From the NCBI GenBank assembly GCA_036023115.1, contig JAYKKT010000089.1:10938001-11002000 (forward strand): a stretch of 64,000 bases of DNA, read 5' to 3'. The notes beneath the pieces were generated by a model, which had not been told where the DNA came from, did no database searches, and worked only from the letters and a program-made list of their open reading frames with translations. Each line of letters opens with the position of its first letter. Position 1 is the first letter of the stretch. Both the position numbers and the translations under genes were made by a program. Shown here one piece after another: positions 58,584-64,000 of this stretch. This stretch comes from Brasenia schreberi. Lineage: Eukaryota; Streptophyta; Magnoliopsida; Nymphaeales; Cabombaceae.

Positions 58584-58984
58584 TTTTTTGTCAACCCTTA
58601 TAACCATTAAACAAATCAAAAGAATCAACATTATAATTTTTTTTAAAAGAGAACAGCGGAACCTAGGAGCAATGTTTGCTACCTGTCCTCTTGTACAACA
58701 CAGACTTGTCCTTTTTAACTCCTCGAGAACGCCCACCTCCCTAAATCTCCTCAAGATTAAGTGGATCAGATCTTAGCAAAGTTAAGCATGACTTGATTAG
58801 GATTAAAGCTATTCATATAAGAAGGTTCGACTATTGGATCTGAGTTTGGGATCCGACCAAATAACATTAAAGTAGTAGTTTATACTAGACAATGCACGAA
58901 TAGAGCAAAAACTCGCATCGTGGTTCGTCTGCAAATTTGATTACTATGGGTCTAATTGTTAATCAAATCTTGCTTTGGTCATTA
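58584..58984. other. Intergenic, no gene recognised
   Basis: Moderately AT-rich. Two antiparallel 60-residue frames at 58572-58776 are unrecognised. Confidence 0.45.
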
Positions 58985-59340
58985 AGCCTCACTCAGAGGT
59001 CGATTCACTAGTTGAATGACATGGATTCAATACGCAGGGGCATTCATATCGTTTTAGCCTTCCAGTGGAAACATTTATTTACTTGCAAATACAGTGTACT
59101 CTTGTTTTTTTGTTAATTGTTGGATTTGGAATCAAATGACTTCAATAAGATTTAATTAAAAGAAGAATGTCTTCTTCAAAGGCTTGTCTCGAATCAGGGT
59201 TCACCAAGATAATAATAGTTAAATGTCCAAGTCTTTTAAGCATCATTTTGTCCACGGGTTCCGAACCAGCTGGGTGGTTCGAACTCGAGACCTTGCTTAA
59301 GGGGAATGAGCACCAAACCACTTGAACCAACCATCCCAAC
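58985..59340. repeat. SINE-like units on both strands
   Basis: Plus strand: cctcactcagaggtcgattc, atggattcaatacgcagg (second type, about 58985-59070). Minus strand: complement of a tRNA-like head, gctgggtggttcgaactcg with aaccacttgaaccaacc (about 59195-59340). Limits approximate. Confidence 0.45.
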
Positions 59341-59954
59341 CCCAGATTTTAAGCAAGCAAAGTTGTTTTATCGGCTGATCGTTTTTTATCTTCACGGCCA
59401 TGACGGATCAAGGCCTTCACCCCATCGGTAGGAGCTGGGTGAACTCCTACGGGCTGATCTACTCCAATCTCTTAGACATGGTGGAAGTACCATAACAAGG
59501 GCCTTCGAATCGCGAGTTCGCAAGTGAGCCCGTCACATGTTACCGGGTCAAGAGTCACTAGCACCGCAGCGGTTTGAGCTTGAAGACATGATTCGAATCC
59601 AACTGTGGTTTTGGGTCTTGTATCTGGAGGTCCCATGCGGTTGTGAATGGGTTTGGTAAACTGGATATGTTAGCTGTTGGGTCGGGACTGGTTTATTTAC
59701 GGTTCTTGGTTAACCATCGGTTCCGGTTTACCTGAAACCGGATATGTCTAAAATTAGACTCACACAAAGATAGAGTTCAATGGCGACAAACTGGCTTAGT
59801 TACTTTAACTGATTCGACTTAGTATGAAAGAAGGCTTGGTTTTAGCTTGGGTGTTTAGAATTATAATTTTGCAACAACGAGCAAATTTCATACTTTGTTG
59901 TTTTTTACCTTTAAGTAAATATTTGCTAAAAAGTTACATCTAGAGTTTTATATC
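59341..59954. other. Intergenic, no gene recognised
   Basis: Unremarkable sequence with no open frame or repeat that I can support. Confidence 0.45.
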
Positions 59955-60178
59955 TCAACAACGAGTTGCTTTAGCATCATTGCTCTTGGTGGGGAGTTCG
60001 ACTCTATAGTGTGTAGATTTGTTATTTGTTAGGCTTCAACCTCCTCTCGTATATATATACATATATGTATATATATATATATGTGTGTGTATATATGTAT
60101 ATATGTATATATATGTGGATTTGTTATTTGTTATGCTTCAACCTCTTCTTTTATATATATATATATATATATATATGT
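59955..60178 (+). repeat. SINE with duplicated 3' tail around (TA)n
   Basis: Head caacaacgagttgctttagc and ggggagttcgactctatag, tail ttgttaggcttcaacctcct. After a (TA/TG)n tract (60049-60115) the last ~40 bp of the SINE (gatttgttatttgttatgct tcaacctcttc) recur, followed by another (TA)n tract to about 60176. Confidence 0.7.
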
Positions 60179-60631
60179 AATCCTGATTGTTTGGGTTTCC
60201 AGGAAATCTACAACAGCTGCCTGTTTTCCAGAAAGTTTAGAGATGACCCCCTCAAATGTGGAATTTTTCCAATATGCACCTATTTTTTCAAGATATTGCA
60301 GAAAGAATGCTTAGTAAATGACACATCTAACCTTTTAGTTTATATAAATCATCAAATGACCGTTCATACATTTGTTGCCAGAACAGTAGGTGGTCAACAT
60401 GTCTGTCATTGTAGAGAAACAAAAAAAGCATAAGCAGCATGGGAAGTTGTATGTGGTTGAAAAGCTAGGTGTCTATCTAAATGGTATAGTATAGTGGCCG
60501 GTTCGAGCCGGAACTAGTCGAACCGGCCTTGAAAATAGGAACACCTTCCGGTTTAATTACAATTCATGGTCTCCACAAACCAGTCCCAAGCCGACGATTT
60601 GTTATTATTTAAATAATTTTTTCTAAAATCC
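60179..60631. other. Intergenic, no gene recognised
   Basis: A 135-residue frame ends here but its first half is TA/TG microsatellite translation. The second half (ESLEMTPSN-type text) is unrecognised. Confidence 0.45.
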
Positions 60632-61054
60632 CTTATGACAAATTGAACTTCGCTCATGTAAGGGATTACCCTTGCATTGCCGGTCCCAAGTCCGGATAAA
60701 GGAGGAGGGTTGTGTTAGGCTTTCGACAGCCAGCGTAAAACATCGTCGAATTTTATAACATGGATTACAAAAATTATGAGCATTACTTTGGGGCGTCCCC
60801 ACCTAGCGACATGCTGCAGAGCCCGAATGCAGTAATAAGTAAGCAAGGGTCATTATATTTTCTCCCGAATGTAGTGAATCAATTGTAGAGAGGGTTCCCA
60901 CATCATGGACGGGGGTGGGTAAAGAAGTTAGTCCCGGTACATTGCTGCCCGAATGTAATGAATAATTTTCAGATAGGGTCTCCGCATTTTGAATATGGAC
61001 GGATGCGGGGGCTAAGAAAACTAGTTCTAGATAATAAGATTTGTATTGGTTCAT

Positions 61055-61800
61055 AGAATATCGGAATATTATCTGGTAAGCTAATGGAGGTGGTAGATAC
61101 TATGATTCGAAGAAAGATTCATATTATATGTTTACAAGAGACAAAATGGGTTGGAGAAAAAGCAAAGGAGATAAATGATACAGGTTTTAAATTATGGTAC
61201 TAAAGAAAAGGCTCAAAACGGAGTTGGTATTATCATAAATAAAGATTTAAAGGATAGTGTAGTAGACATACAACAATATGGTGACCGAATCATGACGTTG
61301 AAATTAGTGTTAGGAGCATAGGTTTTGAATATAGTTTGTGCTTACGCACTCCAAGTAAGACTAGAAGATAGTATAAAGACAACTATTTGGAAAGAGTTAG
61401 ATAAGGTGATTCAAAAGATTCCACAAAAGGAGATGATTTGTTTAGGAGGAGACTTAAATGGACATGTCGGTAAAGGGAAATTACGATATCAAGATATTCA
61501 TAAAAACTTTGGTTTTGGGGATATAAATGAGGAAGGTAGTAGGGAGATTTTAAATTTTGCTATGGCATTTGATCTCTTTATAGTCAATACAATCTTCAAA
61601 AAACGAGATGAACATTTAATTACTTATAAAAGTGGTTTATCACAAACACAAATTTATTACTTTATTTATAGAAAAAAAAAGAGCGTGTTGTAAAGATTGC
61701 AAGGTAATTTCAAGAGAAAGCTTAACCACCCAACATCGATTTTTAGTTATGGATTTACAAATAAAAAAATGGACAAAGAAGAAAAGAGTGCATCAAGCTA
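61055..61800 (+). pseudogene. RTE apurinic endonuclease domain, broken
   Basis: The frame starts NIGILSGKLMEVVDTMIRR, then HIICLQETKWVGEKAKEIND, stops after FKLWY, and resumes in ORF 61325-61693 with VCAYALQVRLEDSIK, CLGGDLNGHVGKGKL and EHLITYKSG. It continues in another frame with SLTTQHRFLVMDLQI. Catalytic positions of the exonuclease-endonuclease fold (QE, GGDLN, QH) are all visible. At least one stop and two frame changes inactivate it. Confidence 0.85.
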
Positions 61801-61900
61801 TTCAGACTAAATGGTGGAACCTCAAAAGTGAGAAAGAAGATATATTTAAACAGAAAGTCCTTCAAGGAGATATTTAGAATTATGTTGGTACACCCGTGAT

Positions 61901-63279
61901 ATGTGGAACAATATGGCTATACATATTATGAAAGTGGCGAACGATGTGTTAGGGGTATCTAAGGGAGGTGTACCGGCACAAAAAGAAGCTTGGTGGTGGA
62001 GTGAAGTAGTACAAAATAAAATCAAGGCAAACAGGACATGTTACAAATTACATTATGCTAAGAAAACTAGTGAAACTTTAGAGGCTTATAAGAAAGCAAA
62101 GAAGGAAGCGAAAAAGGTCGTGAGTGAAGCAAAAGCTAAAATTTGGGAGGACTTATATAAAAAACTCAACTCAAAAGAGGGTGAAAAAGATAATTTTAGG
62201 ATAGCTAGGGCTAGAGATAAGAAAACTAAATATCTTAATTATGTTAGATGTATAAAAGACGAGGATGAAAAAATTCTAGTGACAAATGATGATATAAGAA
62301 ATATATGGAAAAGCTATTTTTATAATCTTTCTAATGAAAATAAAGATGTTAGTATTAGCTTAGGAGAATTAGCCAAATCAGAAAAGTATATAAACCACAA
62401 TTTCTACTGATGTATTCAAAAGAATGAAGTCAAAGAGGCTCTTAAACATATGAAGGGTGGTAAATCGGTAGGACCAGATAATATTCCTATATAAGTTTGA
62501 AAAATACTAGGAGAAATAGGAATCACTTGGCTCACAAGACTATTTAATGAAATATGGAAAAACCAAAAGATGCCCGAGGAATAGAGAGCAAGTACACTTA
62601 TACCCATATATAAAGAACAAGGGGAGACATTCAAAATTGTGTGAATTATTAAGGTATCAAGTTAATGAGCCATACTATGAAATTATGGGAAAGAATTATC
62701 GAACGTAGGTTAAAACAAGTATCAAGTACAATAGAAAACCAATTTGGATTCATACCAGGCAGATCTACTATTGAAGCGATTCACCTTTTGAGACGTCTTA
62801 TGAAATATTTTAGAGCAAAAAATAAAGACCTTCACATGATATTTATTAATCTAGGAAAAGCTTATAATAGGGTACCGAAGGAGGTTCTTTGGAGAACTTT
62901 GGAAAAAAGAGGTATACCATTGACATTTATTAACCTTATAAGAGACATGTATGATGGTGCAAAAACACGTGTGAGGACTCATGAAGGAACGACAGATTTC
63001 TTTGAAGTTAATATTGGGTTACATAAAGGATCAACTTTAAGTCCATACTTATTTATAATGGTGATTGATGAGTTAACAAAACATATTCAAGATGAAGTAC
63101 CTTGGTGTATGTTATTTGTAGATGACATTGTATTAGTGGAGGAGTCTAAGAAAAAAGTTAATAGAAAATTGGAACTATGGAGAGAAACATTAGAAAGCAA
63201 AGGCCTCCGACTTAGTAGAACAAAGACAGAATATATGAAATGTAAGTTTGATCATTTGGTTACCTCAGAGGACATATAA
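61901..63279 (+). pseudogene. RTE reverse transcriptase domain, broken
   Basis: The linker ORF 61901-62410 (WWWSEVVQNKIKANRTCYKL, ARARDKKTKYLNYVRCIKDE) is followed after stops by 62665-63279: NQFGFIPGRSTIEAIHLLRR, MIFINLGKAYNRVPKEVLWR, HKGSTLSPYLFIMVIDELTK, MLFVDDIVLVEES and SRTKTEYMKC. Motif C (FVDD) is intact. Motif A, normally F.D...AYD, reads INLGKAYN with Asn at ORF residues 62 and 68, so the first catalytic Asp is lost. Later sequence to 63.85 kb keeps the usual C-terminal region (LRQFGHIERR-like text) with further stops. Confidence 0.88.
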
Positions 63280-63934
63280 ATTAAAATTGGCACATATTGC
63301 ATCCCACAAAAGAAAAGTTTTAAATACCTAGGGTCAATTTTTCAAAGTGATGGAAGAATTGATGGAGATATTGCGCATAGAATTAATACTGGTTGGTTAA
63401 AATGAAGAGGAGCATCAGGTATTCTTTGTGATAAGAAGATACCATTAAAGTTAAAAGGTAAATATTATAGAGTAGCAATTAGGCCTGCCATGTTTTATGG
63501 TTCTTAGTATTGGGCAATTAATCATCAACATGTACAAAAGATGTCTGTGACAGAAATGAAGATGTTGAGATAGATGAGTTGTCATACAAAAAAAGACTGT
63601 ATACATAATGAGGTTATTAGAAACAAATTAGGAGTGGCACCGATAGAGGATAAAATGAGAGAATATCGTTTAAGATAGTTTGGACATATAGAAAGACGAT
63701 CAAAAGAAGAACCTGTAAGAAGGTTAGAAAAACTAAATTTGGAAAGTATTAAAAGAGGTAGAGGACGACCACAAAAGTGTTGGAAAGAAACAATAAAGAA
63801 TGATCTAGCTTATTGTGAGTTAACTGTTAACATGGTACACGATAGGGATATATGGAAACAAAGAATCCATGTAGCCGACCCCGTCTAGTATGGGAAAAGG
63901 CTTAGTTGTTGTTGTTGCTCTTATGACAAATTGA

Positions 63935-64000
63935 CCGTTAACTCAATGGCAGGGTCCTCTCTCCATTGCCTTTGGTGGGAGTTCAACTCAAGGCGTGCAA
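63935..64000 (+). repeat. tRNA-derived SINE head, cut by window end
   Basis: The text ccgttaactcaatggcaggg and gtgggagttcaactcaagg gives the box-A and box-B like parts of the first SINE family. The LINE's right target duplication abuts its first base. Confidence 0.6.

Larger units (their letters stand above)
60632..63934 (+). mobile_element. Nearly full-length RTE-clade LINE with 15-bp target duplications
   Basis: cttatgacaaattga at 60632-60646 and 63920-63934 flanks a ~3.27-kb body. The order is a 5' head (gctcatgtaagggattaccc), an imperfect tandem repeat of about 80 bp (60870-61035; units start cccgaatgta), an AP-type endonuclease, a reverse transcriptase and a 3' tail cttagttgttgttgttg. 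Single polyprotein, (ttg)n end and layout are those of plant RTE elements. Frames are broken by several stops and shifts. Confidence 0.92.

Noticed and set aside
60026..60433. 135-residue open frame with poly Tyr-Ile start
   Set aside because: It is translation of TA/TG microsatellite and SINE tail.

Overview
This is a nuclear window from a flowering plant with a repeat-rich genome. It contains a 13-exon gene with GT-AG introns and plant-type protein families (two F-box proteins, an NDR1/HIN1-like protein, an ERGIC3/Erv46 homolog). It also has plastid-derived DNA, tRNA-derived SINEs, RTE and L1 LINEs, a CACTA fossil and many (TA)n, (GA)n and (AC)n tracts. Only four genes look intact in 64 kb. 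The species cannot be fixed from sequence alone.

Layout. 1-6 kb: a 33-bp RTE LINE tail with perfect target duplications, a SINE, and a decayed minus-strand copy of the ribosome-biogenesis gene KRI1. 6-15 kb: an L1 LINE remnant (zf-RVT part, then RNase H part) split by a 7.52-kb element. That element starts TGTGAACACCC, ends GGATGTTTACA and is flanked by the 5-bp duplication TATAC. It is a giant imperfect palindrome. Each arm carries different host-gene fragments: a REC/TSS-type TPR fragment on the left and a DA1-like fragment on the right. Each arm also has TATA/leader sequence pointing to the centre. 16.9-18.3 kb: F-box/FBA gene (minus). 18.5-23.5 kb: SINEs, a 217-bp head-plus-tail RTE derivative and an internally deleted RTE. 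23.9-30.6 kb: ERGIC3/Erv46 homolog (plus). 30.9-36.5 kb: RTE fragments and microsatellites. 37.4-38.5 kb: intronless F-box gene of the At5g46170 type (minus). 43-48 kb: an inverted-repeat element, then a CACTA TNP2-type transposase fossil. 49-53 kb: a minisatellite, a SINE and very AT-rich DNA. 53.2-53.9 kb: a patchwork of plastid fragments (ndhD, infA, atpB). 57.3-58.1 kb: NHL/LEA_2 membrane protein (minus). 60.6-63.9 kb: a nearly full-length RTE LINE with a 15-bp target duplication but broken frames.

The four intact genes are unrelated and share no pathway. Their products belong to SCF ubiquitin ligases (the two F-box proteins), ER-Golgi cargo cycling (ERGIC3) and plasma-membrane/defence-type functions (NHL). 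Most of the window's biology is mobile-element history. The stand-out object is the palindromic gene-fragment-carrying element at 6964-14485: readthrough from either inward promoter would give hairpin RNA and RNA antisense to the gene fragments of the opposite arm.
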